Source: Desulfuromonadaceae bacterium
Lineage (GTDB): Bacteria > Desulfobacterota > Desulfuromonadia > Geobacterales > Pseudopelobacteraceae
NCBI GenBank assembly: GCA_028687585.1
Contig: JAQTZV010000016.1
Span: 1-64,000 of the forward strand
Direction of reading: 5' to 3'
DNA: 64,000 nt
In this document: in pieces, positions 36,249 through 44,388 of the stretch
Position numbering within the stretch: the first letter of the stretch is position 1
How the letters are laid out: each line of letters begins with the position of its first letter
The notes under the pieces: model-generated
Database searches by the model: none
Told to the model about the DNA's origin: nothing
What the model saw: the letters and a program-made list of their open reading frames with translations, nothing else
Translations under genes and position numbers: made by a program

Positions 36249-36420
36249 AATCTGCGGGAGGATCTTGGCACCAACTATCTGAATGTTGTCACCGACTTTT
36301 CCCGGCAGGATCCGGGGCAGCTCAAAACGAGGATTACTGCAGCGTTTGAAATAAACAGAAGGCAGAAACAGCTAAGGCGGCCAATCGGCCGCCTTTTGTA
36401 TTATGTATTGTGTCCCCTTT
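36249..36420 (+). repeat. Dispersed repeat, copy A, with GGCGGCC hairpin and GTCCCC end
   Basis: The stretch from GCGGGAGGATCTTGGCACC to the hairpin AAGGCGGCC-AATC-GGCCGCCTT (36373-36396) is nearly the same as 39625-39772. It ends in ATTATGTATTGTGTCCCC. Both copies can code a similar peptide (TNYL-VVTDFS-QD-GQLKTRI-AA), which looks like the end of a decayed mobile-element gene. The hairpin can also terminate transcription. Confidence 0.6.
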
Positions 36421-36439
36421 GAAATCCCTAAATATCCCC

Positions 36440-37111
36440 CTACCCCCAGAGTTCTCGGGGAAGTCGCCCCCCGGCAAGATACAGGGCCTTGAATTCAGGG
36501 TGTTGAGCAAACGCCAGGATGCCGACACCGAGCTCAATGCTCCGGTCGTCCAGTCCATTATTGGCGAGCGCCATCCCCAGCGCCATAAAAGCCTGATCGT
36601 AGACAGCCCGCCGCTGCAGATCAGCCGGGACAGAGCGATCGTGCCCATCAATGATCGGGTCGAATGCGCTTCGGCAACAGTTGCTGTCCAGTGATGCAAC
36701 CCCCCGGCAGACCAGGGGGCGCACCGGATGAATCAAACAGAAGCCATTGGTGTCGAGCAGCGGACAGAATGCACCGCGCATTACCCGCTCCTCATCGTCC
36801 ATCCAGCGCTCCCAGTTGCTGTGGCGCACCAGCCGTTTCTGCAGAGCGTTCCATCCCGGTTCGGACCACTTCGTCTTGATTGTTTCTGCAATACGCATCG
36901 CCTCGGGCAGCAGAACCGACACATTCAGCACACAGCAGTGAGGGCAGCCGCGGGTGCAGGCCATCTCCCTGTCGACGCAGTGCGCTTCCGCCACGTCTGC
37001 ACAGAGAGTCACCCCCTGCACCAATGCTTCTTCGGCACTCCCATTTCCCAAAGCATCCACAAGAACTGCCGCTAATTCGTTGTCTAGCAGGTCCAAACCG
37101 CTCTGTGCCAT
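36440..37111 (-). CDS. YkgJ-like cysteine-cluster protein
   Basis: 223 residues. The motif CTRGCPHCC (about residues 51-60), followed by HPVRPLVCRG and a later CCRSAF, is that of the YkgJ (CxxCxxxCC) zinc- or iron-chelating family. Length and order fit the family. No biochemical role is established. GGAGGCGAG lies upstream of the ATG. It is next to repeat copy A and divergent from lysA, with no operon partner. Confidence 0.75.
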   Translation of the reverse strand: MAQSGLDLLDNELAAVLVDALGNGSAEEALVQGVTLCADVAEAHCVDREMACTRGCPHCCVLNVSVLLPEAMRIAETIKTKWSEPGWNALQKRLVRHSNWERWMDDEERVMRGAFCPLLDTNGFCLIHPVRPLVCRGVASLDSNCCRSAFDPIIDGHDRSVPADLQRRAVYDQAFMALGMALANNGLDDRSIELGVGILAFAQHPEFKALYLAGGRLPRELWG

Positions 37112-37546
37112 AACAGACTCGCCTCCGCTTATTCAGGGTCAGGCTTGATTTTCTGCCATCACATTGGGTCAGCCTGATGGAGCGGTTATACCACCAAAAA
37201 CCTATATTTCAAGACCCCCATAGATTCTGCGCCTGTTGCAACGTCAGGCTGACATCGTTCGAAACAATGAAACCGCTTCGCCAAACTTGGGTAAAAAGAT
37301 GACCGCACGGCAGTTTCTGCGTGATGTTGCATGAAAATTCCGTGTGTAACGGTTGTGCCTTGGAGAGGCTATACAGGTCCCCCTCTGCAACAAATATCCA
37401 GAGAGATGTTGCACCATGCCGACCGGAAATGTTACATAGATGTGTAACCCTTTTCACGGTGCCCTGACCCTGACAACAGGATGGTTTCTAACGTACTAAA
37501 GGGATCGGGGAATGCAAGGGCATATCAAATTTGTGAGGTTAAAAGA
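37112..37546. other. Intergenic region between ykgJ-like gene and lysA
   Basis: No gene supported. GTCAGCCTGA or its complement occurs at about 37170 and 37246, and again near 39798, perhaps a small dispersed repeat. The lysine riboswitch core was looked for before lysA and not found. Confidence 0.45.
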
Positions 37547-38866
37547 ATGGCAATGAAACACTTTGGTCCCACCAAACTGGACCCAATACAAATCCCGCAA
37601 ATAGCCGAACAGTGGGGAACACCGGTATATCTGCATGATCAGGCATATATTGAAAACAGCTGTGAGCAACTGCTGAACATGCCGAATGCGTACGGCCTGC
37701 ATGTACGATTCGCCATGAAGGCAAACTCGGATCGCACCGTACTGCGTGTCGTCACCAATAAAGGCCTGGATCTGGATTGTTCGTCAATCAATGAAGCCGC
37801 CCGCGCGTTTGCCGCCGGGGTGCCGTATGCCCGGATGATGCTGACGACCCAGGAAGTTCCGTCCGGTGAAGAGCGCGCCGAACTTGAAGAGATGATCAGA
37901 GCAGGCCTCAAGTATAACGTCTGCTCCATGACGCAGTTTCAGCTGATTGCCGACTTTGCCAAAAGTATCAACCTGGACCTCTCCATGAGGGTCCATCCGG
38001 GAGCCACTGGCGGCGGTGAAAGCCAGACCCGTGATACCGGCAGTGAATATTCCTGCTTCGGCGTACATTTAAACGATGTCCCCACGGTAAAAGCTCTGGC
38101 TGACAAGCAGGGATTGCGCTTTACCCAGGTTCATGTCCATATCGGTTCAGGGGGAGACCCGGAAAAATGGCGGGAGAACATCGACCGCGAACTCGGCTTT
38201 GTGAAGAGCTATTTCCCGGACGCCACCACCGTCAGCTTCGGTGGAGGGCTTAAGGTCGCCCGGATGCCGGGGGAAAAACAGGCAGACATCACCGCACTGG
38301 GCGCCTACGCCAAGCAGCGGATCGAGGAATTCAAGGCGACCACCGGACGCGAACTGCAGATGGAAATCGAGCCAGGAACCTTCGTGGTCGCCAATTCGGG
38401 CCATATCATCACCCGGATTATTGACAAAAAGCTGACCAACGAACTGAACTTCCTGATTGTTGACGGCGGCATGGAGCTGTTGACACGCCCGCTGCTGTAC
38501 GGTTCCGAGCATCCAATTGCCATCGTGCGACAGAACGGCACGCTGCTCTCCAGCGAGTATGACCGCACACCAACTGCCGTGCTGAAATCGTTCGGGATCG
38601 TGGGGCGCTGCTGCGAAAGTGGAGACTCCGTACGCCTGGACGGCGACGGCAACATCGTTCCGGTGCTGATTGCCGAACCGGAGATCGGTGACTATGTCGT
38701 CATTGGCGGCACGGGAGCCTATTCCGAAAGCATGTCGCCGGAAAACTACAACTCGCACCGCAAGCCGCCAGCCGTCATGAAGACCCGCAAGGGCGAACTG
38801 GTGCTGATCAGGAAGAAGCAGGCTCGTGAGCAGATTATCCAGAATGAGCTGGATGTGAAACTGTAA
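37547..38866 (+). CDS. lysA: Diaminopimelate decarboxylase
   Basis: 439 residues from the ATG at 37547 (GAGG upstream). Fold-type III PLP enzyme: PLP lysine in FAMKANSD, VHVHIGSGGDPEKW, and the phosphate loop SFGGGLKVAR. GRCCESGD carries the CESxD substrate motif of diaminopimelate decarboxylases, and the GTGAYSESMSPENYN segment the conserved active-site Tyr. It makes L-lysine from meso-diaminopimelate. Related carboxynorspermidine or ornithine decarboxylases are alternatives, but the nearby dapL, dapB and dapA support LysA. It is separated from these by about 6 kb of accessory genes. Confidence 0.82.
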   Translation: MAMKHFGPTKLDPIQIPQIAEQWGTPVYLHDQAYIENSCEQLLNMPNAYGLHVRFAMKANSDRTVLRVVTNKGLDLDCSSINEAARAFAAGVPYARMMLTTQEVPSGEERAELEEMIRAGLKYNVCSMTQFQLIADFAKSINLDLSMRVHPGATGGGESQTRDTGSEYSCFGVHLNDVPTVKALADKQGLRFTQVHVHIGSGGDPEKWRENIDRELGFVKSYFPDATTVSFGGGLKVARMPGEKQADITALGAYAKQRIEEFKATTGRELQMEIEPGTFVVANSGHIITRIIDKKLTNELNFLIVDGGMELLTRPLLYGSEHPIAIVRQNGTLLSSEYDRTPTAVLKSFGIVGRCCESGDSVRLDGDGNIVPVLIAEPEIGDYVVIGGTGAYSESMSPENYNSHRKPPAVMKTRKGELVLIRKKQAREQIIQNELDVKL

Positions 38867-38889
38867 TTGCTCGATCGGTTGTTGACAGT

Positions 38890-38929
38890 AAGAGGCCAAG
38901 GGGCATCATTCCTTGGCCTCTTTTTATTT
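38890..38929 (+). terminator. Terminator of lysA
   Basis: AGAGGCCAAGG (38891-38901) pairs with CCTTGGCCTCT, followed by TTTTTATTT. Confidence 0.88.
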
Positions 38930-38957
38930 GAGACAGGCGGTGAAATGGTCACAAACA

Positions 38958-39010
38958 CAAACAAGGGGGACAACGGGCCGCCTTTTTAATTACATATACC
39001 GTCCCCCGAA
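38958..39010. repeat. Dispersed repeat, copy D (partial)
   Basis: GGGGGACAACGGGCCGCCTTTTTAATTACATATACCGTCCCCC has the GGCCGCC half and the GTCCCCC end of copies A and C, but half of the hairpin has been lost. Inverted GGGGGAC/GTCCCCC ends are visible. Confidence 0.5.
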
Positions 39011-39106
39011 AATTGCACCTGTTCCCGAAATTCGCAGAGTTTCATTTGACACAACAGTTAAGTCGTCTAGACTTGCAGCAAGAATCATTCAAAAGGGGGA
39101 CAGGAC

Positions 39107-39421
39107 ATGAAAAAGCTGACAGGGTTGGTTATTTGCGGAAGCATTGTATGGTGCAGCAGTGTAATAGGGGCCGATGCCCCCTCTCTAGAAAAGGGGAAAC
39201 TGCTATTTAACAATGAAAAACTCGGCACATCCGGCAAGAGTTGCGCAACCTGCCATATGGACGTCAACAAGCTCAAGAGTGCAGCCGCGTATGATGAAGA
39301 TAAACTGGTCAATATCATCAATCAATGCATCACCGGTCCACTCGAGGGGAAAATGCTCGATTCCCGATCAGCAGAAATGAAGTCGCTGGTTCTTTACCTC
39401 AAGAGCCTCAAGACAAAGTGA
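39107..39421 (+). CDS. Small monohaem c-type cytochrome
   Basis: 104 residues. A Sec signal peptide (MKKLTGLVICGSIVWCSSVIGA) precedes a small periplasmic protein with one CATCH haem-binding site (about residue 43) and a C-terminal helix with Met residues (GKMLDSRSAEMKSLVLYLKSL) that can supply the axial ligand. It probably carries electrons in the periplasm. GGGGGACAGG precedes the ATG. It is alone between lysA and repeat copy B. Confidence 0.88.
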   Translation: MKKLTGLVICGSIVWCSSVIGADAPSLEKGKLLFNNEKLGTSGKSCATCHMDVNKLKSAAAYDEDKLVNIINQCITGPLEGKMLDSRSAEMKSLVLYLKSLKTK

Positions 39422-39845
39422 GTGGCTGATACCGGCAAATAGTTCTGTCAGAGGCGGCTGGCACAAGCTCCACCGATGTCACTACGCTACGGCGGAAACC
39501 TGGCCACGCTTTGAAGTATTGAAGCAGCAGGTTGGATCACTCATGCCGGTTCTGGTGATTGATATTGGGCTGAAGTCCTGCCACACCTATAACCTAGAGG
39601 CGGTCAAGGTCGAATCCTATGCGCGGGAGGATCCTGGCACCAACTATCTGAAGATTGTCACCGATTTTTCCCAGCAGGACCTCGGGCAGCTCAAAACGAG
39701 AATTGCCGCAGCGCTTGAAATGAACTGAATTCAGAAACAGCTAAGGCGGCCAATCGGCCGCCTTAGAATTATGTAGAGTAAAGTGGTAGAAACAGGTCAG
39801 CCTGACGGCATGGCATCCGGAAAGCATTTATCCCTTTGGAAGAAA
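39422..39845. other. Intergenic region holding repeat copy B
   Basis: Has no intact gene. An open plus-strand frame at 39543-39728 overlaps the repeat and codes MPVLVIDIGLKSC...TNYLKIVTDFSQQDLGQLKTRI, probably a remnant. The rest is unremarkable. Confidence 0.45.
39625..39772 (+). repeat. Dispersed repeat, copy B, with GGCGGCC hairpin
   Basis: About 150 bp, mostly identical to copy A (36249-36410), including the coding-like part and the hairpin CTAAGGCGGCC-AATC-GGCCGCCTTAG. It lacks the GTCCCC end. Confidence 0.6.
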
Positions 39846-41156
39846 TCACGTTGCTTTCATCTTAGCAAGGAACCCCTCTGCCATCGTCTTATAGAGAGAA
39901 TGGGGACATATCTTCTTCGAGACGGCAGTAGCAATGAATGAAGCAGCCATGAGCGGCAGGATCATGTTGTGATTATCGGTCATCTCCATAACGATTACGA
40001 AGGCCGTTATCGGCGCCTGGACGACCCCCGAGAAATACGCCACCATGGTCAGCATGACAATACCGCCGGGGGTCGCGTATGGGATTAGACCGGCAAGATT
40101 ATGCCCAAAACCGGCTCCGATTGCCAGCGACGGGGCAAATATACCTCCCGGGATACCGCTCAGGTAGGAAACTACCGTTGCCAGGAATTTCAGGATGCCG
40201 TAAGCTTGTGATGCCTCGCCGGTTCTCTCGATTATCCCCCTGGCTTCCACATACCCGGTACCATAGGTGAGGTTGCCCGATGCCAAGCCGATACATGCCA
40301 GCAGAAGGCCGCAGAGCCCGGCAAAAAGCACCGGTTTGGTCCGCATCAGTTTTCCGGTCACACCCGGCAAACCGTTGGTGGAGACATAAACCAGCATGCG
40401 GCTGAAGATCCCGCCCAGCACCCCGCCGATACATCCGCAGAAAGCAACCGACAGCCAGCTGGCGTTCAGCGGAATGGATACCGATGTACGGCCAAAATAG
40501 GTGTAGTTGCCAAGAAAGTAGAGAGAAACTACACCGGAGATGACTACGGAAGTGATCATGGTTCCGCTGGTCCGCTCTTCAAAAGACCGACTCATCTCCT
40601 CGATGGCGAAAACAATTCCGGCCAAAGGCGTATTGAAGGCTGCGGCCACTCCCGAAGCACCCCCGGCAAGAATCAGTCCCTTTTCCAGCTCGATACGTGA
40701 AAAACGGGCAAAACGCGACATGAAAAACATTATGGATGCGCCCACCTGAACGGTTGGGCCTTCCCTGCCTACCGAAGCTCCTGCCAAAAGCGATAAGAGT
40801 GTCAGAAATAATTTGCCAATGGCGATACGCAAGGAAAGCAGCTTACTCCGCTCCTCCTGCGTATTGACGGAGATGGCGGCGATACTTTGCGGTATGCCGC
40901 TACCCTCCGCACCAGGGACAAATTTCCGGGTCAGGTACACAACCGTTGCCAGCCCTATCGGTGTAATAGCCAGCGGTAGGTAGGGTGATATTTCCAATAT
41001 CCTGTGAAAGTAGTGGTTGGCATATTCACTCCCGAGGGAAAAGAGGGAGGCAACACACCCCACCATCACGGCCCCTCCCCAGAAAACGAGGCGCCGCTGC
41101 CAAAGGTGCGGAGATACATTGAACTTACGAGCCAGTTTTACCCTTCGTTTTAACAT
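39846..41156 (-). CDS. ClC-family chloride channel/transporter
   Basis: 436 residues, about 10-12 membrane helices. The three ion-pathway motifs are present: GSGIPQ (about 93), GREGPTV with the gating Glu (about 129), and GGIFAPSLAIGAGFG (about 335). The internal proton Glu is kept in FAIEEM, which favours a Cl-/H+ exchanger over a channel. No cytoplasmic CBS pair follows. The ribosome site is poor (AATAAACGA), so the start is less certain. It is in the accessory stretch and has no operon partner. Confidence 0.88.
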   Translation of the reverse strand: MLKRRVKLARKFNVSPHLWQRRLVFWGGAVMVGCVASLFSLGSEYANHYFHRILEISPYLPLAITPIGLATVVYLTRKFVPGAEGSGIPQSIAAISVNTQEERSKLLSLRIAIGKLFLTLLSLLAGASVGREGPTVQVGASIMFFMSRFARFSRIELEKGLILAGGASGVAAAFNTPLAGIVFAIEEMSRSFEERTSGTMITSVVISGVVSLYFLGNYTYFGRTSVSIPLNASWLSVAFCGCIGGVLGGIFSRMLVYVSTNGLPGVTGKLMRTKPVLFAGLCGLLLACIGLASGNLTYGTGYVEARGIIERTGEASQAYGILKFLATVVSYLSGIPGGIFAPSLAIGAGFGHNLAGLIPYATPGGIVMLTMVAYFSGVVQAPITAFVIVMEMTDNHNMILPLMAASFIATAVSKKICPHSLYKTMAEGFLAKMKAT

Positions 41157-41395
41157 TCGTTTATTGCCTTTTGGTCATCTATCTTTACGATTTTTGAGAA
41201 TAGCACATCAAGTGATGTCTCTGTAAGTAAAAGGTTTCGCTTGGGGTCACTTGACTTTCTGCTATTCTTTAAAGCTCTGCACGAACCGCACTGTTTTTCT
41301 CATTCACGCAAATATCATCAGTTACCACCGCTGACAGTCGTCGCGCTGACCTGCCCAAAGTGCGATGTTCCGCTTCAGAAATGCTCCCAGGCTTG

Positions 41396-41506
41396 TCAGA
41401 GACAGGGCCGACCCAGACCAGCATTGCCGCTATAGCCCCGGTCGTAATAGAGCAGCGTGCTGCGGGACAGGCCGAACTGCTGAGCCAGTTGAAAAATGCA
41501 GTACAT
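41396..41506 (-). pseudogene. MerR-family regulator, N-terminal fragment
   Basis: 36 codons with GGAG upstream: MYCIFQLAQQFGLSRSTLLYYDR is the start of a MerR DNA-binding domain, then the frame degrades (GYSGNAGLG) and stops. A normal MerR protein needs over 100 residues, so this is a relic. Confidence 0.55.
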
Positions 41507-41744
41507 ACTCACTCCAATAATGCCCCCGGCGTGCAGCCGCGGGCGAGTTACCATCAGGCAGATGTGGCTCTGATTTCTCTGATCTTATCGGCCGGCAGTC
41601 CCAGCCACTCCTCTACGGTTACTTTCGAGTTCATTGCTGTTGTCCCTTTCACGTCACTTGTAAATATATCATTGCCATGACAAGGACAACGCTCAACTGT
41701 GAAGCGGTAGACGGGTCAAGCTGTTTTTTTATCCGTGTCAATAC

Positions 41745-41776
41745 AAAAGGCGGCCGAATGGGCCGCCTTTTGTATT
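41745..41776. repeat. Dispersed repeat, copy E (hairpin only)
   Basis: ACAAAAGGCGGCC-GAATG-GGCCGCCTTTTGT: a perfect 13-base hairpin with A and T flanks, the same core as copies A-D. It also makes a good bidirectional terminator. Confidence 0.65.
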
Positions 41777-41841
41777 CAATTTCTACGTTTCATCCATGAA
41801 ATACTTTCCCTGATAATGCTCTGGTGATGATCGCGGTTATC

Positions 41842-42441
41842 TCAGTGCCTTCTGTTATCATTACGCTTTTCTTTGAAAATATCCCTGTCCAGTCGATCAA
41901 GATCGCGACTTATCTTTTTACGTTCCCTTTGACTGATACGGCCATCTGCTTTCATGCGGTCAATCTTGTACAAAATTTTACCCAACTCTTTGTTGAGCTT
42001 GCGGGCCTCATGCCTGTTGAGGGTTCCACGTTCAACACCCTGTACAATCTTTTGCTTTGAGTCCTGTATCCTGGTGCGTGTTCCCCCACGCCAATCCTGC
42101 GGCACTACGGGGACAGCTGTTACCGCATCATGTTTTTCTTTGAAAATATCCCTGTCCAGTCTATCCAGGTCATTTTTTAAATTGTCCCGCTCCCCCTGGC
42201 TAAGATAGCCATCTGCTTTCATGCGGTCAATCTTGTTGAGAATTGCGCCCAGTTCTGAATGGAGACGGTCGGCCTCATGCCTGTTGAGTGAACCCCGTTC
42301 GATGCCCTGATCAATCTTCTGCCTTGATTCCTGAATCCTGGAGCGTATCCCCCCGCGCCAATCCCCCTGCTCGGCGTAGCCGGTTGCTATCGTGCCAAAC
42401 ACAAATACAGCGCAAACTACCGCTAACATCAACTTTTTCAT
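41842..42441 (-). CDS. Secreted protein of two tandem 79-residue helical repeats
   Basis: 199 residues from the ATG at 42441, which has AGGAGG upstream. A signal peptide (MKKLMLAVVCAVFVFGTIATGYA) is followed by two copies of a unit starting DWRGGxRxRIQ and ending DRLDRDIFKEK. Each unit has two charged helical hairpins with RG-LNRHEA and DG-xSQ-ER turns. The copies differ by conservative substitutions, so the duplication is old but kept in phase. Probably periplasmic; family and function unknown. The Asp-rich turns could bind Ca2+. Confidence 0.75.
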   Translation of the reverse strand: MKKLMLAVVCAVFVFGTIATGYAEQGDWRGGIRSRIQESRQKIDQGIERGSLNRHEADRLHSELGAILNKIDRMKADGYLSQGERDNLKNDLDRLDRDIFKEKHDAVTAVPVVPQDWRGGTRTRIQDSKQKIVQGVERGTLNRHEARKLNKELGKILYKIDRMKADGRISQRERKKISRDLDRLDRDIFKEKRNDNRRH

Positions 42442-42880
42442 GCGATTCCTCCTGGAATTACTGTTCAATTTGAATAATTACTCAGCAACTTATACGCCAA
42501 GAATGACCCACTGGCATTTCGAGTGTAACATGCTGAAAGTAAAGGGGGAGTTGTACGTGGTGTGCGCGGGGTGAAGAAAAACTGCCGACGGTATCTGTAT
42601 AATAGCATAAAACTGCCAAATGTGGCGGATCACATTGTGGTTTTCGGGGGTAGTGAGGCGTTCTAACGAAACGAGAACTACTTGAGGGACACGCCCCGGT
42701 TTTCCGGTTATTCATAAGCAGCATAGGTGGCCGATTTGACGCCTTGTGTATGCTGACCCCGAAATTCGTCCCCGGATTTCCTGCTTGTTACAAAACCGTA
42801 TTGATCCTTCGTTGTACAACTCTTTGTTTTATGGTACTAATTTAATCATAGTTGTGGACGACAGAAAGGAGGAGCACACA
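42442..42880. other. Intergenic region upstream of the AbiEii-like pair
   Basis: No gene seen. A CCCCGAAATTCGTCCCC stretch near 42758 resembles the ends of the dispersed repeats. A weak promoter (TTGTAC-N17-TACTAA, about 42815-42845) may serve the small gene at 42881. Confidence 0.4.
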
Positions 42881-43054
42881 ATGGGACTGTCTCCCCTGAT
42901 GCAGCTAAACCGTGATGAGCAGCGCGATGAAATCATGAAAAAAACAACTGGAGAGCGTTTACAGGCCGCTCTTGAGCTTTCAGACGCCTGCATTCTTTTG
43001 AATGATGCTGCCAGAAGGGCGCTGGAGGAAAAACGTGCTGTTGCAAAAGCTTAA
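42881..43054 (+). CDS. Small protein upstream of an AbiEii-like nucleotidyltransferase (antitoxin candidate)
   Basis: 57 residues from the ATG at 42881 after AAGGAGG. It is helical and charged (LNRDEQRDEIMKKTTGERLQAALELSDACILLNDAARRALEEK). Its last 20 bases overlap the start of the nucleotidyltransferase gene, whose GGAGG lies inside this gene, so translation is coupled. Gene order and overlap are those of toxin-antitoxin pairs, and the small partner is probably the regulatory one. No family recognised. Confidence 0.6.
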   Translation: MGLSPLMQLNRDEQRDEIMKKTTGERLQAALELSDACILLNDAARRALEEKRAVAKA

Positions 43055-43559
43055 CCAGGCTCTGGATGTATTGACAACCCTTCGCGACGACGGCCATATA
43101 TATGGTTTTACGCTCATTGGCGGACTCGCTGTTTCCGCCTGGAGTCCACCCCGTGCCACCATGGACATCGATTTCCTGGTTCTTGCTGAATCGACCAACC
43201 TGAATCATCTTGTGAAAGCGCTCTGTGACGCAGGGCTGAACGCTGAACTGCGTCGCGGTGGCTATGATGATCCTGTGCCGTACCTGATTCGTGCCGATTC
43301 TCTCGATATTATTGTAGCATCAAAAAAATATGAGGCTGAGGCCATAGAACAGAGCGTTATAGTAGACGTTTTGGGAAGGGATATTCCGGTTGCATCTCCT
43401 GAATATCTCATCATTCTCAAGCTTAAGGCTGGCGAGCCGCGGGATATTCTGGATGTCCAGGAAATTCTGGCAGCCAATCTCGTTGATCGCGTCCTGCTTG
43501 CAGAGCTTACGACGCGATATGGGGTCAATCCAGACATACAGATGGGTGAACAGGGATAG
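43035..43559 (+). CDS. Nucleotidyltransferase, AbiEii/DUF6036-like
   Basis: 174 residues from a GTG at 43035 with GGAGG 6 bases upstream. The segment IGGLAVSAWSPPRATMDIDFLV has the Gly-Gly plus DxD pattern of the minimal nucleotidyltransferase fold seen in AbiEii toxins; ASPEYLIILKLKAGEPRDILDVQEIL follows the usual second half with its KxxAxxxRD-like signature. Such proteins transfer a nucleotide, often as toxins. Paired with the 57-residue protein upstream. Bordered downstream by repeat copy C. Confidence 0.75.
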   Translation: MLLQKLNQALDVLTTLRDDGHIYGFTLIGGLAVSAWSPPRATMDIDFLVLAESTNLNHLVKALCDAGLNAELRRGGYDDPVPYLIRADSLDIIVASKKYEAEAIEQSVIVDVLGRDIPVASPEYLIILKLKAGEPRDILDVQEILAANLVDRVLLAELTTRYGVNPDIQMGEQG

Positions 43560-43611
43560 GTTTTGTGTGCCAGAATCAACAGTAGTGGAGATACGGTGCG
43601 TACTTCCCAAT

Positions 43612-43680
43612 TTTAAGAAACAGCAAAGGCGGCCAATTGGCCGCCTTTTGAATTAAGTAAACTGTCCCCGAAATCCCTAC
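43612..43680. repeat. Dispersed repeat, copy C, inserted in a brnA-like fragment
   Basis: AAAGGCGGCC-AATT-GGCCGCCTTT followed by GAATTAAGTAAACTGTCCCCGAAATCC: hairpin plus GTCCCC end as in copy A. It joins directly to the truncated antitoxin sequence on the minus strand. Confidence 0.6.
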
Positions 43681-43771
43681 ACCCTTTGCCATCACGCTTG
43701 AGCCAATGAACAACATCCGCATCCAGCCAGACTCTGCCCATCACCGTATCGCCCCCGACTTCACTGATCAT
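43613..43771 (-). pseudogene. BrnA/CopG-type antitoxin fragment truncated by a repeat
   Basis: The minus-strand frame reads VMGRVWLDADVVHWLKRDGKG, the ribbon-helix-helix core typical of BrnA-like antitoxins, and then changes to sequence encoded by repeat copy C. The normal continuation after GKG (YQTRINAIL in relatives) is missing. It overlaps the end of the next upstream fragment in another frame. Confidence 0.55.
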
Positions 43772-43994
43772 CCGAGCGAGAATATTCATCACTACGGTTC
43801 AGGTCTATTTTGACATTATGAAGTGGCGATTGTCGAAAAAACATTATCAAACCACCTCGCTGGTGTATCTGCAAGCCCTTCCGCAATTCTAATGTCTCTG
43901 CTTCCAGCTCATCATAGACTGCCGCAAACTCCGGGTCTTTCTTCCACTCGGCTACCATCTGTTGATGTGATTTGGCCGGGGATTTTGTACTCAT
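43761..43994 (-). pseudogene. HigA-like antitoxin N-terminal fragment
   Basis: 77 residues with GGAG before the ATG. SPAKSHQQMVAEWKKDPEFAAVYDELEAETLELRKGL resembles the segment that precedes the HTH in HigA-type XRE antitoxins, but the HTH is absent and the remainder (FFRQSPLHNVKIDLNRSDEYS) is unrelated. It lies 16 bp after vapC. Broken antitoxin is the likeliest reading; a short intact protein is possible. Confidence 0.45.
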
Positions 43995-44010
43995 AATTCA
44001 CTCCACACTC

Positions 44011-44388
44011 TCACGGCTTGAAAACCTTCAACTCCAACTCGTTGACCACCTTGAAGTGCTTGGCATTACCGGTCGCCAGCGGCATGCCGTTCTCAGACGC
44101 GGTTGCGGCAATGATGGCATCTCCAGCCCGCATCCCTGACGACAAACCGTATTCCTCAACGTAGACCAGCGCCCGGTGGCCAATGTTCTCCGTCAGCGGC
44201 AGGACCGAAAAATTGAAATCCGAGATAAAACGCTTCACCAGGCGAAGCTGCTGCTTGTCTTTGGCGCACTGGAGCAGCTCCATGTAGGTCTGAACGGACA
44301 GGAAGCGATCCTTTGTGCCGTCGATCAATGCGGCGGCCTTTGCGTTACCCCGCTGCACCCAGATAAAGATATCCGTATCAAAGATCAT
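44011..44388 (-). CDS. vapC: VapC-type PIN-domain toxin
   Basis: 125 residues from the ATG at 44388. PIN-domain acidic residues are in MIFDTDIFIW (Asp4, Asp6), YMELLQ (Glu), and GDAIIAATA, with the C-terminal GNAKHFKVV. Such toxins are Mg2+ ribonucleases that often cut tRNA or rRNA. The start overlaps the end of the antitoxin gene by 11 bases, the usual VapBC arrangement. It appears intact. Confidence 0.88.
   Translation of the reverse strand: MIFDTDIFIWVQRGNAKAAALIDGTKDRFLSVQTYMELLQCAKDKQQLRLVKRFISDFNFSVLPLTENIGHRALVYVEEYGLSSGMRAGDAIIAATASENGMPLATGNAKHFKVVNELELKVFKP

Larger units (their letters stand above)
41157..41841. other. Gene-poor region with a MerR fragment and repeat copy E
   Basis: No intact gene. 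It holds a MerR HTH fragment (41396-41506), a 26-codon minus-strand frame just upstream of it (41554-41634, MNSKVTVEEWLGLPADKIREI), and a hairpin repeat at 41745-41776. Confidence 0.5.

Noticed and set aside
36268..36290. TTGGCACC at the start of repeat copy A as a sigma54 promoter
   Set aside because: The -12 GC element is absent and the sequence recurs as part of the repeat.
37209..37457. Minus-strand frame of 82 codons between the ykgJ-like gene and lysA
   Set aside because: No ribosome site and no conserved features; composition looks non-coding.
37112..37546. Lysine riboswitch upstream of lysA
   Set aside because: No conserved L-box core found on the plus strand; the sequence is not clearly structured.
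38147..38899. Minus-strand frame of 250 codons opposite lysA
   Set aside because: Overlaps a complete PLP enzyme gene and has no recognisable domain.
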